NCBI GenBank assembly: GCA_038321965.1
Contig: JBBQFL010000017.1
Coordinates: 1-64,000, forward strand
DNA length: 64,000 nt
Origin: UKL13-2 sp038321965
GTDB taxonomy: Bacteria; Pseudomonadota; Gammaproteobacteria; Burkholderiales; Usitatibacteraceae
Direction of reading: 5' to 3'
The notes beneath the pieces are model-generated. The model worked only from the letters and a program-made list of their open reading frames with translations. It searched no databases and was not told where the DNA came from. Below are positions 24,973 to 34,600 of this stretch, in pieces (position 1 is the first letter of the stretch; each line of letters starts with the position of its first letter). The translations under genes were made by a program, and so were the position numbers.

Positions 24973-25293
24973 TTACTGACGGCCTTTGACCAGCAGCGAA
25001 TTCTTCACTGAGGTCACGCCTTTGACGCTGCGGGCAACTTCAGCCGCTTTTGACACGTCGGCGGCATCTTTAACGAACCCACTCAATTGCACGACGCCTT
25101 TGAATGTTTCGACATTGATTTCAGCAACTTTCAGCGATGGCTCATTGAGTACAGCCGCTTTTACTTTGGTCGTGATGACAGAGTCATCAATGTATTCGCC
25201 GGTACCTTCATGCGTAGTCGTGGATGCGCAGCCAAGCAGGGTTGCGAACAGGGCTGCAGTGAGGATGGCAAAAAATGTTTTCAGGTATTTCAT
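24973..25293 (-). CDS. BON-domain lipoprotein
   Basis: 106 residues. A lipoprotein signal ends in LLGC (Cys about 22), followed by one BON domain (DDSVITTKVKAAVLNEPSLKVAEINVETFKGVVQLSGFV...VKNSLLVKG). BON proteins such as OsmY and DolP attach to membranes in osmotic or envelope stress. The ATG at 25293 is used because it starts the signal peptide. The 60 bp element at 25421-25480, shared with the crystallin-like gene, lies 128 bp upstream. Confidence 0.85.
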   Translation of the reverse strand: MKYLKTFFAILTAALFATLLGCASTTTHEGTGEYIDDSVITTKVKAAVLNEPSLKVAEINVETFKGVVQLSGFVKDAADVSKAAEVARSVKGVTSVKNSLLVKGRQ

Positions 25294-25420
25294 GGTTGTA
25301 ATCTCCAAGTGAGTTGATAAAAAACAGGGGCGGTGCAAATTGCAAACATTGTTCAGTTACCTATAGCTTTGCAACGCTTACAAAGTTACGCGGCTACGAT
25401 CTGATGCGTTATCGTCCTAC

Positions 25421-25480
25421 GCCTACATGGGCGTAGGAGATTAGCGCATTGTTTTGTAGTCGCGTGCTGACGGTTGTCCG
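25421..25480 (-). promoter_or_regulatory. conserved 60 bp upstream element, copy 1
   Basis: Aligns without gaps to 31397-31456 at about 42 of 60 positions. Conserved blocks are GCCTAC, GCGCAT, TTGTAGTC and GCTGACGGTT. It lies 128 bp upstream of the BON lipoprotein start. A GTCCTAC heptamer precedes it (25414-25420) and an inverted GTAGGA lies inside. Probably an operator/promoter region; factor unknown. Confidence 0.5.
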
Positions 25481-25622
25481 GTTCAGCTGTTTGTTCATTT
25501 GCCGGCAGTCAGTGCATCGCCACCGTGTCGACATAGCCCAGTGGCGTTGTCGGCCACCTGCAGATTTGCAATAGAATCCGCTAGCCGCCGGATAAATCGG
25601 TCGCAAATCAAGGAAGAAAATC

Positions 25623-26030
25623 ATGACTGCGACTCACTACATTCGTATCATTGCCGCGTTGTTCATCCTGTCGGGGCTAGGTGCGGTCTGGACAACCATC
25701 AGTCATCTTTTCTCGGGGTCGCTAACCTTGGGCAGCGGCATATTGAATTTATTTGTCGGTATTGGGCTGCTGCGGTACCGCCCGTTCTGGCGCAAGTTCG
25801 CCATGGTGATGCTGGCGCTAGGACTGGTGCTGACTCCCATGCTTGCCGCCTTCATGATCATTTCCAGCTCAACCCCGTTTATGTGGTTCGATACACCGCT
25901 CACTGGCACGCCGCGGCACGCCGCGGTTATCGCAGGTACTGCATTCGTCATGTTGCTGGCGGGTACGCAGCTTTGGGTGCTTCGCAGGCGTGACGTGAAG
26001 GCGATGTTCGAGCCGCCAGTAGTTGCTTAG
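25623..26030 (+). CDS. unknown four-helix membrane protein
   Basis: 135 residues with four hydrophobic helices (about 8-28, 33-52, 60-80, 100-120). GGAAGAAAATC precedes the ATG. No family is recognised with confidence. Its stop codon overlaps the stop of the convergent secreted-protein gene by about four bases. Confidence 0.7.
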   Translation: MTATHYIRIIAALFILSGLGAVWTTISHLFSGSLTLGSGILNLFVGIGLLRYRPFWRKFAMVMLALGLVLTPMLAAFMIISSSTPFMWFDTPLTGTPRHAAVIAGTAFVMLLAGTQLWVLRRRDVKAMFEPPVVA

Positions 26031-26824
26031 GGCTTGAAGCGCTGGATGTTTCTCACTGTGGTTGTGCCACCGGTGAAGGTGTAGGTCAACTTGCCCGCAT
26101 CGAATGTTGTCTGTCCCGTTGCACTGGGTATGCTTCTGAAATCAAGGCTGGCCGTGCCGACGGTCGTGTAACTCGTTGGGTTCGGCGGCGGAACCGTCGG
26201 GCCTGGCATGCGGCTGGTCTGCGATATTGCGGCCGACGTGGTCACTGCAAAGTCTTCCCACGTGGGTTGGAAGACATACCAAATGGGCTTGCCATCGGCG
26301 CCATAGGTAAACCACGCCGCCAAGACTCGATCACGCGCATCGTGCCAAATAAATAGTCCCCAGCCTGCATCGTTCGGATCCCACCAGTGGCCGGAATAGT
26401 CGAGGCGCACCCAAGGGAAAGTCTTTTGGAGGCGGGCGTCAGTGACGGTGAATGGGAAGTTCGAAAAAAAGACCCTTTCCTGAAAGCCGTTTTGCGAAGG
26501 CTGCATCATGGAAAGCGTGTAATCACCAGCGGGCAACTTACCAAGTTCGATTTCTACAGGGGGCAACCCTGGGGGACAAAGTCCCGGAAAGAATACATCC
26601 GTTCTCGAATCGCCGAGTGTGATCGTAATATTGTTTTGCACCATTTTCACGCGGTATGCATTCGCCTTAAAGGCAATGCTAAGACTGCAACTGCTACGTG
26701 AGCTGAATATGATGTTGTCTGCGGACGTTGGATTGGCCGGAAGCAACACATCTTGCGCGCGCGCTTGCGCTACATAAATGCTTGCCATCAACGAAAGTGC
26801 AAATACGGATGATCGTCGAATCAA
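26027..26824 (-). CDS. secreted protein with W-W-x-P...GWG domain
   Basis: 265 residues from a TTG start with GGGAG upstream; this gives the signal peptide IRRSSVFALSLMASIYVAQARA. The frame is open to 26923, but that part contains a 7 bp-stem hairpin and looks non-coding. The C-terminal half has YSGHWWDPNDAGWGLFIWHD and VLAAWFTYGADGKPIWYVF, a pattern seen repeatedly in secreted proteins of beta- and gammaproteobacteria; its function is unknown. No catalytic residues are recognised. Transcription converges on the membrane protein at 25623. Confidence 0.65.
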   Translation of the reverse strand: MIRRSSVFALSLMASIYVAQARAQDVLLPANPTSADNIIFSSRSSCSLSIAFKANAYRVKMVQNNITITLGDSRTDVFFPGLCPPGLPPVEIELGKLPAGDYTLSMMQPSQNGFQERVFFSNFPFTVTDARLQKTFPWVRLDYSGHWWDPNDAGWGLFIWHDARDRVLAAWFTYGADGKPIWYVFQPTWEDFAVTTSAAISQTSRMPGPTVPPPNPTSYTTVGTASLDFRSIPSATGQTTFDAGKLTYTFTGGTTTVRNIQRFKP

Positions 26825-26899
26825 AATCGATTGCTCCCGATTATTTCGTTGCGCGTTTACAAATGCCGAAAGAAGCACGCTGATAACAGTTGCGGCAGT

Positions 26900-26923
26900 G
26901 TGGGCAAAGCGCAACGTGCCCAC
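26900..26923. repeat. short intergenic hairpin repeat
   Basis: GTGGGCA and TGCCCAC form a 7 bp stem around AAGCGCAACG. The sequence resembles the widespread GTGGGCACGTTGC-type intergenic palindromes of proteobacteria and argues against extending the secreted-protein frame upstream. Confidence 0.5.
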
Positions 26924-26960
26924 CCGGAAGGCTATCTCAGGGCTGGGTAGCGTAAGCCAA

Positions 26961-27025
26961 AAACAAGCACTGTCGCGGCTTTCAGAGTATTTTCATGCCA
27001 AGGCCCGCGCCAGTGCTAGCGTTTT
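26961..27025. repeat. dispersed palindromic repeat, copy I
   Basis: AACAAGCACTG at one end pairs imperfectly with CCAGTGCTAGCGTT at the other, around TTTTCATGCCAAGGCCCGCG. Same family as the copies at 43896 and 48581. It abuts the stop codon of the OmpA gene and could terminate it. Confidence 0.6.
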
Positions 27026-27028
27026 CAT

Positions 27029-28198
27029 TTAGGGCTTCGTGGCAGTCACTTCCACATCAACTCGGCGATCAGGCTGCAGGCAAGCGATCAGCGGCTTGCT
27101 TGGCTTCTCGCCTTTGCAATCACCCGGCTTGGTAACCGGCTGCGATTTACCCATGCCATTGAAGGTGATCTTTGCCGCAGGAATACCCGCCGGATCGACC
27201 AGATAGTTTTTGACTGCTTCAACGCGGCGCGTGGACAGCGCGGCGTTGTAGGCTTTGGAGCCGATGCGATCGGTGTGGCCGGTTACGCTGATGACGTCGT
27301 AGCGCGTACCTTTGAGATTATTTGCGAATTTGTCCAGCGCTTGTTTGCCGTCTGGCTTGATGACGGCCTTGTCGAAATCAAACAAGGCATCTGCAGAGAA
27401 CGACACTTTTGTCGGTTGTACTGGCGGGGGCGGGGGCTGCACTGGCGCAGGCAGTGCGACCGCCGCGGGGGCGACCGCTTCTGCGACAGCCGGCCGTGGC
27501 GGCGGTGGCGCTGGTTCGGTGGCGCGTGCGACATAGGTAGGCGCAGGACGCGGACTGCCGAAACGGTATACGAGGCCCAATGAAACGAGATCAATGTCGC
27601 CATTGTTGCCGACGGCATCATTGATGCGATAGCGTTCCACTTCGGCACGCATGCCGAGGCGATCAGTGAATGCATATTGGAGGCCCATTCCATATTTCGC
27701 GTTGCTCGCGCGCTGATTGGCGCTGGTGCGGAGCAGGCGTACCAATCCGGTTCCGGTGAAAGTGTCGCGCGCTTCTGCGCGTGTCACACCCACACGCCCG
27801 AAGGCTGAGAATTTTTCGGTAATCGGCAGCATGCCGACCAGATCAAGATTCACTCCCTTGATCTTGATGTCACCGTTGAGCGTGCCAATTGGCACCGTGT
27901 TGGCGGTAAATCCAAACTTGCCTAAATCAAAGTAGCCGCCTTCGACGGCGAAATAGCGATTGAACTGGTAGCCACCAAAAATCTTTCCGCCGGTGTCGCG
28001 ATTGTCATCGCTGATCGTGGCCGAGCTGAAGCCGCCGACGAGCAAGCCATTGATGATCCTGGGGTCGTCGATCTTCGATCTTGACTGGCCAAGATTCAGG
28101 CCACCGTACCAGCCGGCATCGTCGGCGAATGCGAGAGGGCCGGTGAGTGTGGACGATACAGCCATTACAACCAGCCCCAGTGCTTTTGCGCGATTCAT
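27029..28198 (-). CDS. OmpA-family outer membrane protein
   Basis: 389 residues. A signal peptide ends at about 25 (GPLAFA), followed by an eight-stranded-type barrel (WYGGLNLGQSRSK... to VYRFG, about 27-215), a Pro/Ala-rich linker (about 216-265), and a C-terminal OmpA peptidoglycan-binding domain (DALFDFDKAVIKPDG; ISVTGHTDRIGS; NQA-type LSTRRVEAVKNYL). GGAGAGC precedes the ATG at 28198. It anchors the outer membrane to peptidoglycan. A Cys pair late in the domain (GDCKGEK...IACLQPDRRVD) is normal for betaproteobacterial OmpA. Confidence 0.9.
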   Translation of the reverse strand: MNRAKALGLVVMAVSSTLTGPLAFADDAGWYGGLNLGQSRSKIDDPRIINGLLVGGFSSATISDDNRDTGGKIFGGYQFNRYFAVEGGYFDLGKFGFTANTVPIGTLNGDIKIKGVNLDLVGMLPITEKFSAFGRVGVTRAEARDTFTGTGLVRLLRTSANQRASNAKYGMGLQYAFTDRLGMRAEVERYRINDAVGNNGDIDLVSLGLVYRFGSPRPAPTYVARATEPAPPPPRPAVAEAVAPAAVALPAPVQPPPPPVQPTKVSFSADALFDFDKAVIKPDGKQALDKFANNLKGTRYDVISVTGHTDRIGSKAYNAALSTRRVEAVKNYLVDPAGIPAAKITFNGMGKSQPVTKPGDCKGEKPSKPLIACLQPDRRVDVEVTATKP

Positions 28199-28280
28199 GT
28201 TGCTCTCCATGAGAATTTATTGCCGACGAGGTCAGCCAGCAATTTGCGGCTGCCAGATATAGGTTGTTGCATTGCCAAGG

Positions 28281-30272
28281 TCACGGCGCGGGCACATTGA
28301 TGATGGTGTTGGCGAACGTCACCGAGGTACCCAGCGACAATACCCTGCCGTTGAGCGTGATCGGCGTGACGCTGCCGGCCGTGGAGAACGCCGCGCCAGA
28401 TTGCGAAATAATGGTGCCGACCATGGTGCCGCCGCCGCCTGCGTTGATTGTCGCCGCGCTGCCGACCTGCCAGAAAACGTTCTTGGCCTGCGCTCCGTTG
28501 ATGAGGATTACGCTTTGCGGAAATGCCGCACCCGGACCACCGACGGTCAGACTGGTCGCCATCTGGAAAACCCAGATCGAATTGGCATTGCCCTGGCCAT
28601 CAAGGGTGAGGTTGCCACCCTGGATTCGGAAAGTTCCTGCGGCAGCAGTGTAAACACCCGGCGCCAGGACCAGGCTACCGAGATTGCCTGCACCTGGATC
28701 TGGACCGCTAACCCTTGCCACCAGTGAATTGTATGCTGCCAGGGCATCGGCGCGCGCCTGGGAAGCAATGGCGAACGTGACAGTCGTGCCTTCAAACGGA
28801 CATGCGACCGTAGGCGGAGGCGGGGCAGTATAAATCTTGCCGTTGACGGTGCCGATATTGAGCGGCGTCTCGGTATACGTACAGCCCAGAGCGGTATCGT
28901 GGAAACCGGTCACGGCGGTCGAGACCGCGGTGGTACCCAAATCGCCATTGATCGTGGTGAGAATGCCCGAATTGGTGACACCGGCCGAACCGCCAAAGAC
29001 GCCAAACGATGAAGCCGAACCCAGGTCGACGAGCGGTTGATTTGTCGGTGGTGCGCAGTTGCCGGTGGCGGGGCCGACGGTGAAAGTCCAGGTAAAGTCG
29101 CTGGTCAGGACATTGGCCGGAATCGCCAAGTCACGGACGCCGCCCGAGCCACTCTTGATCGTCGCGGTGTAAGTAACGCCGCTGGTTAGCGGTGTCTGCG
29201 GCGTGAAGGTAGCCACCCGACCGGTTACCACGTCTATGACGACGGACGACGGCACCACCGAGGTAAATGCCGGTCCCGGGCCCCTGACTGTGAAGGTACC
29301 GGCATTGACGGTGGTGGGGTCCAGCCGTGAACCGGAAGGCACACCGAATGTGGCGTTGATCCCGGCACCAGGACAGACACTATTGGCACCCGCAACCGGG
29401 TTGGTGGACAGCACGCTGATATTTGCTGGCGCAAGCGGGCCGGTCGTCAGGAATGTGAATACGTAGTTACTCGCGGCGGGCAGCGGAAGCTGATTGCCTG
29501 CCAACGCGTTACCGGCTAGATCGGTGGCCGCTGTAGTCACGGTGACGGTATAAATCGTCCCTGCGACGAGCGCGGCTGCAGGTGTAAACACCGCGGTACG
29601 ACTGCCGACCGCGTAGCTCACCGACCCGGCGGGATTGACGCAAGGTGCGGCACACGTCACCGTAAAGCTGCTGGCCGTGATTGTGGCGGGGGACATGTCT
29701 TCACTGAAGGTGGCAGTGATGGCCGTGTTGCTGGCGACACCGGTCGTTGCGCCGGGCGTGGTCGTGACAGGTACCGTGCTGATTACGCGGGGTCGGGTAA
29801 GGTCTGGTGCCGGTGCGGTGGTAAAGGTCCACACAAAATTGCTGACCAGTGAAAAGCCAGTGGTGTCGGTCACGCCGGTGGTAATGGTGGCCGTACAGAT
29901 CGTACTGAAGGGAAGGCTGCCGTTGACGACGAAAGATGCCACGCGGCTGGCGGCAATGTAGGCCACGGTTCCGGTAACGGGTGTGCCGCCGGGACAGGCC
30001 AACGTAAAGGTAGAAGCGTTGATCGATGCGGCGTTTATGTCTTTGCTGAAGGCCGCGTTGATGGTTGTGTTGTTGACGGCGACGCCGCTGGCACCATTGA
30101 CCGGTGCGACCGCCGTGACCATCGGTGGCGGAACGGCAATACCGCCGGTGCCGAGTATGGGATCGCGACCCTGATCTCCACCGCCACCGCCGCCGCAGCC
30201 CGTCATGAGGGCCGTCAACAGCAATGCCGTGCACCAAGGCAGGACTCTGGAAAACTTCTCAAATTTGTTCAT
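28281..30272 (-). CDS. lipoprotein with Ig-like repeats and DUF3494 ice-binding-like domain
   Basis: 663 residues. A lipoprotein signal ends in LMTGC before a glycine run. Three SbsA/Big_5-type Ig-like repeats (about 50-150, 155-270, 285-400) share NTTINAAFS / NTAITATFSEDM and VWTFTT motifs. The C-terminal ~240 residues (LVDLGSASSFGVFGGSAGVTNSG... to the end) fit DUF3494, the domain of bacterial and fungal ice-binding proteins, with SIWVFQMATSLTVGGPG and NVFWQVGSAATI. It is probably surface-exposed. AAGGAAG precedes the ATG. Ice binding itself is not proven: many DUF3494 proteins are general adhesins. Confidence 0.85.
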   Translation of the reverse strand: MNKFEKFSRVLPWCTALLLTALMTGCGGGGGGDQGRDPILGTGGIAVPPPMVTAVAPVNGASGVAVNNTTINAAFSKDINAASINASTFTLACPGGTPVTGTVAYIAASRVASFVVNGSLPFSTICTATITTGVTDTTGFSLVSNFVWTFTTAPAPDLTRPRVISTVPVTTTPGATTGVASNTAITATFSEDMSPATITASSFTVTCAAPCVNPAGSVSYAVGSRTAVFTPAAALVAGTIYTVTVTTAATDLAGNALAGNQLPLPAASNYVFTFLTTGPLAPANISVLSTNPVAGANSVCPGAGINATFGVPSGSRLDPTTVNAGTFTVRGPGPAFTSVVPSSVVIDVVTGRVATFTPQTPLTSGVTYTATIKSGSGGVRDLAIPANVLTSDFTWTFTVGPATGNCAPPTNQPLVDLGSASSFGVFGGSAGVTNSGILTTINGDLGTTAVSTAVTGFHDTALGCTYTETPLNIGTVNGKIYTAPPPPTVACPFEGTTVTFAIASQARADALAAYNSLVARVSGPDPGAGNLGSLVLAPGVYTAAAGTFRIQGGNLTLDGQGNANSIWVFQMATSLTVGGPGAAFPQSVILINGAQAKNVFWQVGSAATINAGGGGTMVGTIISQSGAAFSTAGSVTPITLNGRVLSLGTSVTFANTIINVPAP

Positions 30273-30443
30273 ATGCTTCCTTTTTTATCTGATCCAGAAA
30301 TCTGCCCAGGCGATTTATCCGTGGTGTGGACTATTCGTGAGCGCAATTCAGCGGTGTGAACTTGTTGGGCCGGCGGCAAACCGTTGCTAATGCAAGCCAC
30401 CGCAAGTGGCTTCGGGGCTTGCGGGGGTTTGCATACACAATAC

Positions 30444-30473
30444 AACGTTGCGCGGATTTCTCCGCGCAACGTT
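30444..30473 (-). terminator. terminator hairpin of the crystallin-like gene
   Basis: Perfect 13 bp stem (AACGTTGCGCGGA with TCCGCGCAACGTT) and a four-base loop, 10 bp past the stop at 30483. The following T run is weak. Confidence 0.65.
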
Positions 30474-30482
30474 TACATCGAG

Positions 30483-31283
30483 TTACCGGCGCGGCTCGCC
30501 GTTGCGATTGACCGCGACCGTATTGCCGGGCGGCGAGCTCATTTGCATCCGATGCTCAACGCCACGGTAGTTGTAAGTGACATCCCAATAGGCGGGCGTC
30601 GTGCTGGCTACTGTGTCGCAGCGCTGCACGTCCTTGTCGTAAGTGTTGCCGCTGCCACGACCGGCATTGTTGCCAATCAGCGCACCTGCCACTGCACCGC
30701 CTGCGGTGGCTGCGTCCTTGCCGCGACCGCCGCCGACCTGATGGCCGAGTACGCCACCGATTAGCGCACCGACGACGGCACCGCCGACGTTGTTGTCACC
30801 GCGCTCGGTCACCTGCTGACGTTCGATCCAGCAACGTTGCTCAGGCGGGCCAACTACTGCCCGAACCGAGGTAACTGGCGCCTCGTATACGCGCTCATTT
30901 GGGCGCTGATAGTAGTCGTAATTCGGTGCCGCCAGCGGTGCGGGTGCTTCGTTCGGGTAGGCAGCCTGCTGGTTCACCGGGCGCACCGACGATATCTTGT
31001 CGTTCATGCCGAGCGCATTCAGCGAAGGATAGCTTCCCTGCCGAAGCACCACGCACTGGCCGCCAAATTGTGCGTCGGAACAAACTTCCCAACGACCACG
31101 GTCGACCAAGATCGAAGAGGCGATGTCATTAAAGCCATTATTGCCAAAATTGCTGATTTGCCTGTCAGTAGTGAATGCGCGGCCTCGAAAGTCGTCATGT
31201 TCATAAAAAGTAATCTGCGCAGCGGCCTGCGTTGCCAACAGTACCGTGGTTGCCCCGAGTGCGGCTTTGATTTTCCAGTTCAT
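30483..31283 (-). CDS. secreted beta/gamma-crystallin plus glycine-zipper protein
   Basis: 266 residues. A signal peptide (about 1-22, ending TQAAA) is followed by a beta/gamma-crystallin-type domain (ITFYEHDDFRGRAFTTDRQI... WEVCSDAQFGGQCVVLRQGSY, about 24-100). Then come a proline-rich linker, a glycine-zipper 2TM segment (GGAVVGALIGGVLGHQVGGG, GGAVAGALIGNNAG, about 165-210) and a C-terminal region with YNYRGVEHRM. The zipper half resembles SlyB/17 kDa-type outer membrane proteins. It is likely an envelope protein; calcium binding by the crystallin fold is possible. The upstream region contains the conserved 60 bp element. Confidence 0.8.
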   Translation of the reverse strand: MNWKIKAALGATTVLLATQAAAQITFYEHDDFRGRAFTTDRQISNFGNNGFNDIASSILVDRGRWEVCSDAQFGGQCVVLRQGSYPSLNALGMNDKISSVRPVNQQAAYPNEAPAPLAAPNYDYYQRPNERVYEAPVTSVRAVVGPPEQRCWIERQQVTERGDNNVGGAVVGALIGGVLGHQVGGGRGKDAATAGGAVAGALIGNNAGRGSGNTYDKDVQRCDTVASTTPAYWDVTYNYRGVEHRMQMSSPPGNTVAVNRNGEPRR

Positions 31284-31396
31284 AGCGAGTCCTTTATGTG
31301 TTTGCCGCGCGTAACGGCGCAAGGCGGAAATCGAATTGAATATTTCTCCAACCATCACACCTTAGGCGGACTCATCGCGTTCACCCATCGGTCAGC

Positions 31397-31456
31397 GCCT
31401 ACACTGTTGTCGGACAGTGGCGCATCTGCTTGTAGTCAACGGCTGACGGTTTTCTG
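31397..31456 (-). promoter_or_regulatory. conserved 60 bp upstream element, copy 2
   Basis: Gapless alignment to 25421-25480 at about 70% identity; see that entry. Lies 114 bp upstream of the crystallin/glycine-zipper gene start. Confidence 0.5.
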
Positions 31457-31485
31457 AATTGGTCCGCAAATTACCACAAACTACG

Positions 31486-31558
31486 AAGTTCGTTAATTGA
31501 TGCGGCGTTTCGAGCATTTTCTGCCCGGGAGGCGCGTCAAATGGCGTTCTGCATGTGC
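31486..31558. repeat. dispersed palindromic repeat, copy C
   Basis: Contains GCATTTTCTGCCCGGGAGG and CGTCAAATGGCGTTCTGC, close to copies A and B. It lies 85 bp past the stop of the ndvB-like gene. Confidence 0.55.
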
Positions 31559-31642
31559 GTAGGTCACCTGTTGCGCCGACAGTTAAACATGTCGATTTTT
31601 CAACCAGCGACGCCCGCCGGACAGCGCGTATCACCGTTATGG

Positions 31643-34600
31643 TCAGCGCGAAATTGTTTCTTGTGCACCGACCATGGATCCGGCCGTTGCCGTCATCTGT
31701 TGCCGACTTTTCACCCTGACCTCGGCGGTATGCGGTTGCCGATCGTCGACCAACACGATGGCGACGTCGGTCGTCACTGAACCATCGAGCGTTACTCGCG
31801 TCTTGCCGATTTCCCCATCGTCGGTTGCCGGGACTTGAATGACGGTAATTTGATAAACGGTTTCGCGGTACCGGTACTGCAGGTTGAACGATGGCCAATC
31901 AGGAGGCAGGCAGGGCGTAAAGGTGAGCCTGTCGATTTCCAGACGCAGCCCCAACAGCGATTCGAGGAGTAGCCGATACATCCAGCCGGCCGAGCCGGTA
32001 TACCAGCTCCAACCGCCGCGCCCGGTATGTGGCGGCACGCCGTAGACATCGGCTGCAATGACGTACGGTTCGATCTTGTAGATCGCGGTCGCCTCGGCGG
32101 TGGTAGCGTGACTGATTGGATTGATCATGTTGGTCAGCTGCCAGGCGCGTCGACTGTCACCCATTGCGGCAAACGCCATCGCTGCCCAGATGGCGCCGTG
32201 GGTGTATTGCCCACCGTTCTCTCGCACGCCCGGAACGTAGCCACGGATGTACCCGGGGTCGAGTTCGGACTTGTCAAACGGCGGGTCGAGCAACTGGATG
32301 ATCCTGTCGTCGCGACGGACCAGCCGCGCATCGAGCGAATTCATTGCCATCTGCGTGCGTTTGATTTCGCCCACGCCAGACAGCACCGACCAGCTTTGCG
32401 CGATCGAGTCGATCTGGCACTCGTCGTTGGCGGCGGAACCCAACGGCGTACCGTCGTCGAAATAAGCGCGCCGATACCATTCACCATCCCAGCCGTGCTT
32501 CTCCAAGTTCTGGACCAGCGTGTCGCGCTCATTGAGGCAGCGCTCGGCGAACGCGGTGTCGCCATGCAAGCGGGCTACCCGGGTGAATTGCTGCAGCACT
32601 TCGCACAGAAAGAAGCCCAGCCAGATGCTCTCGCCTTTGCCATGTATGCCTACCATGTTCATGCCATCGTTCCAGTCACCGGAGCCGATCAGCGGCAGGC
32701 CATGCGCACCCACGGTGAGGCCGTGTTCGATGGCGCGTACGCAATGCCGGTAAAGGCTGCCCGCTTCCTCGGCGCGGTTCGGCAGGTCGTAATAGGAGTC
32801 GTCATCGGCATTGACCTGGCGACCGTCAAGGTAGCGGACGGAATCGCTGAGCACCCCAGTGTCGCCAGTGGTGAGCACGTAGCGGGCGGCGGCCAGCGGC
32901 AGCCACAGATAATCATCGGAGCAATGGGTACGCACCCCGCGGCCCGAAGGCGGATGCCACCAGTGCTGCACGTCACCTTCCGTGAACTGTCGGCTGGCAC
33001 AGAGCAACAGATGTTCGCGCATCAGCATCGGCCTGGCGTGGACCAGCGCCATCACATCCTGCAGTTGATCCCTGAAACCATAGGCCCCGCCAGACTGGTA
33101 GTACCCGCTACGCGCCCACAAGCGACAGGCCATCGTCTGATACACAAGCCAGCCATTGAGCAGCACATTCAGCGATGCATCCGGTGTCTCAACCTGCACG
33201 GCGCCCAGTGTGCGTTGCCAGTGATTTTTTACCTTTTCAAGCGCATCGTGAGCCGAATACGGCTCGCGATAGCGCTGCAGCAGCTTTTGTGCCTCGGCCA
33301 GATTCCGTCCATCCCCCAGCTTGAACACACACTCATGTTCCTCACCATCGGCCAGCTCGAACAGGACCTGAATTGCCGCACAGGGGTCGAGGCCTGCGCC
33401 GACCTTGTTGGAAAGTTGTGTCCGCAACATGGCTGCCGGGTTTCCCATTGAGCCGTTGCGACCGAGGAATTCCACGCGGTCCCCGGTAAAGGTGCGGGTC
33501 GATTCGTTGACGTCGAAGAATGCAACGTGTTCGCCAAACTCGGTGTTGTAGGCATTGCGCGCCCGCAATGCACCGCTGAGCGCATCGATCTCGGTAATCA
33601 CATGCATGGTCGACCTGGCCTTGAGGTCGCCCAATACCCATTCTACATAGCCGGTGGCAGACAACCTGCGAGGACGACCGGATTCATTGCTCACCGTAAG
33701 CACCGAGAACTTGATCGCGTCGTCGAGTGACACCGTTACCACCAGCTGTGTGCGGATGCCATCCTCGACATGTTCAAAGGTACTTACGCCGAAGCCGTGA
33801 CGGCATTCGTAGGCCGACTCGCCCCCGCACGGCAATGGCGTGGGCGACCAGAAGTGTCCGCTCTCTTCGTCGCGCAGGTACAGGGCTTCGCCGCTCGAAT
33901 CACTCACGGGATCGTTGTGCCACGGCGTGAGCCGGAATTCATGTGCGTTGTCGCTCCAGGTATAAGCCATGCCGCTCTCGGATATGACTGTCCCGAAGCG
34001 CGGATTGGCCAGCACATTGACCCACGGTGCCGGCGTGGGTTTTCCACGTGTGGTGGTAATGACGTATTCGCGACCGTCCGGTGAGAATCCACCGAGTCCA
34101 TTATCGTAAAGCAGGTCGGCAAGCGATGTAGACAACGGCCTTTGAGGCGTTGACGTGCTTGTGTCGGGACGGTGGATTCGTGACGGTTTCAAACGCGGCT
34201 GATTCAAGTGCGGTGCGCGCACATCGCCCAACGCACGTCGATTGATCTGGTCTGCCAGCGAGCCTCGCTTGTCGGTGATGATCGCGCGCGCAACGGTCTC
34301 AAACAAATTGCGATCTTCAATCGACATGTGCTCAGCCGAACGCACGAAAATGCCGCCGGGCCGGTCGATGACTTGCGCCTCGATACCGGCCGCAATCAGA
34401 CCCATGATCTGCTCCTGCAACAGTTGCCGGTAGCCGCCGCGATCCTCGTTCCAAACCACCAAATCCACGACCAGCCCTTTGAGGCGCCAGTACGCATGCG
34501 CCTTGACGAGTTGACGCACCAACTCGATGTTTTGCGGGTCGCTGATCTGCAGCAGCACGATGGGTAAATCACCGGAGATGGCATAGCCCCAGAGGCCCGA

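Larger units (their letters stand above)
31284..31642. other. intergenic region between the crystallin-like gene and the ndvB-like gene
   Basis: No gene recognised. It carries the conserved upstream element (31397-31456) and dispersed repeat copy C (31486-31558). Confidence 0.5.

Noticed and set aside
32027..33451. 474-codon plus-strand open frame inside the ndvB-like gene
   Set aside because: It is antisense to well-conserved GH94 sequence; its translation is rich in His/Arg/Gln with no domain pattern, as expected from the codon bias of the opposite strand.
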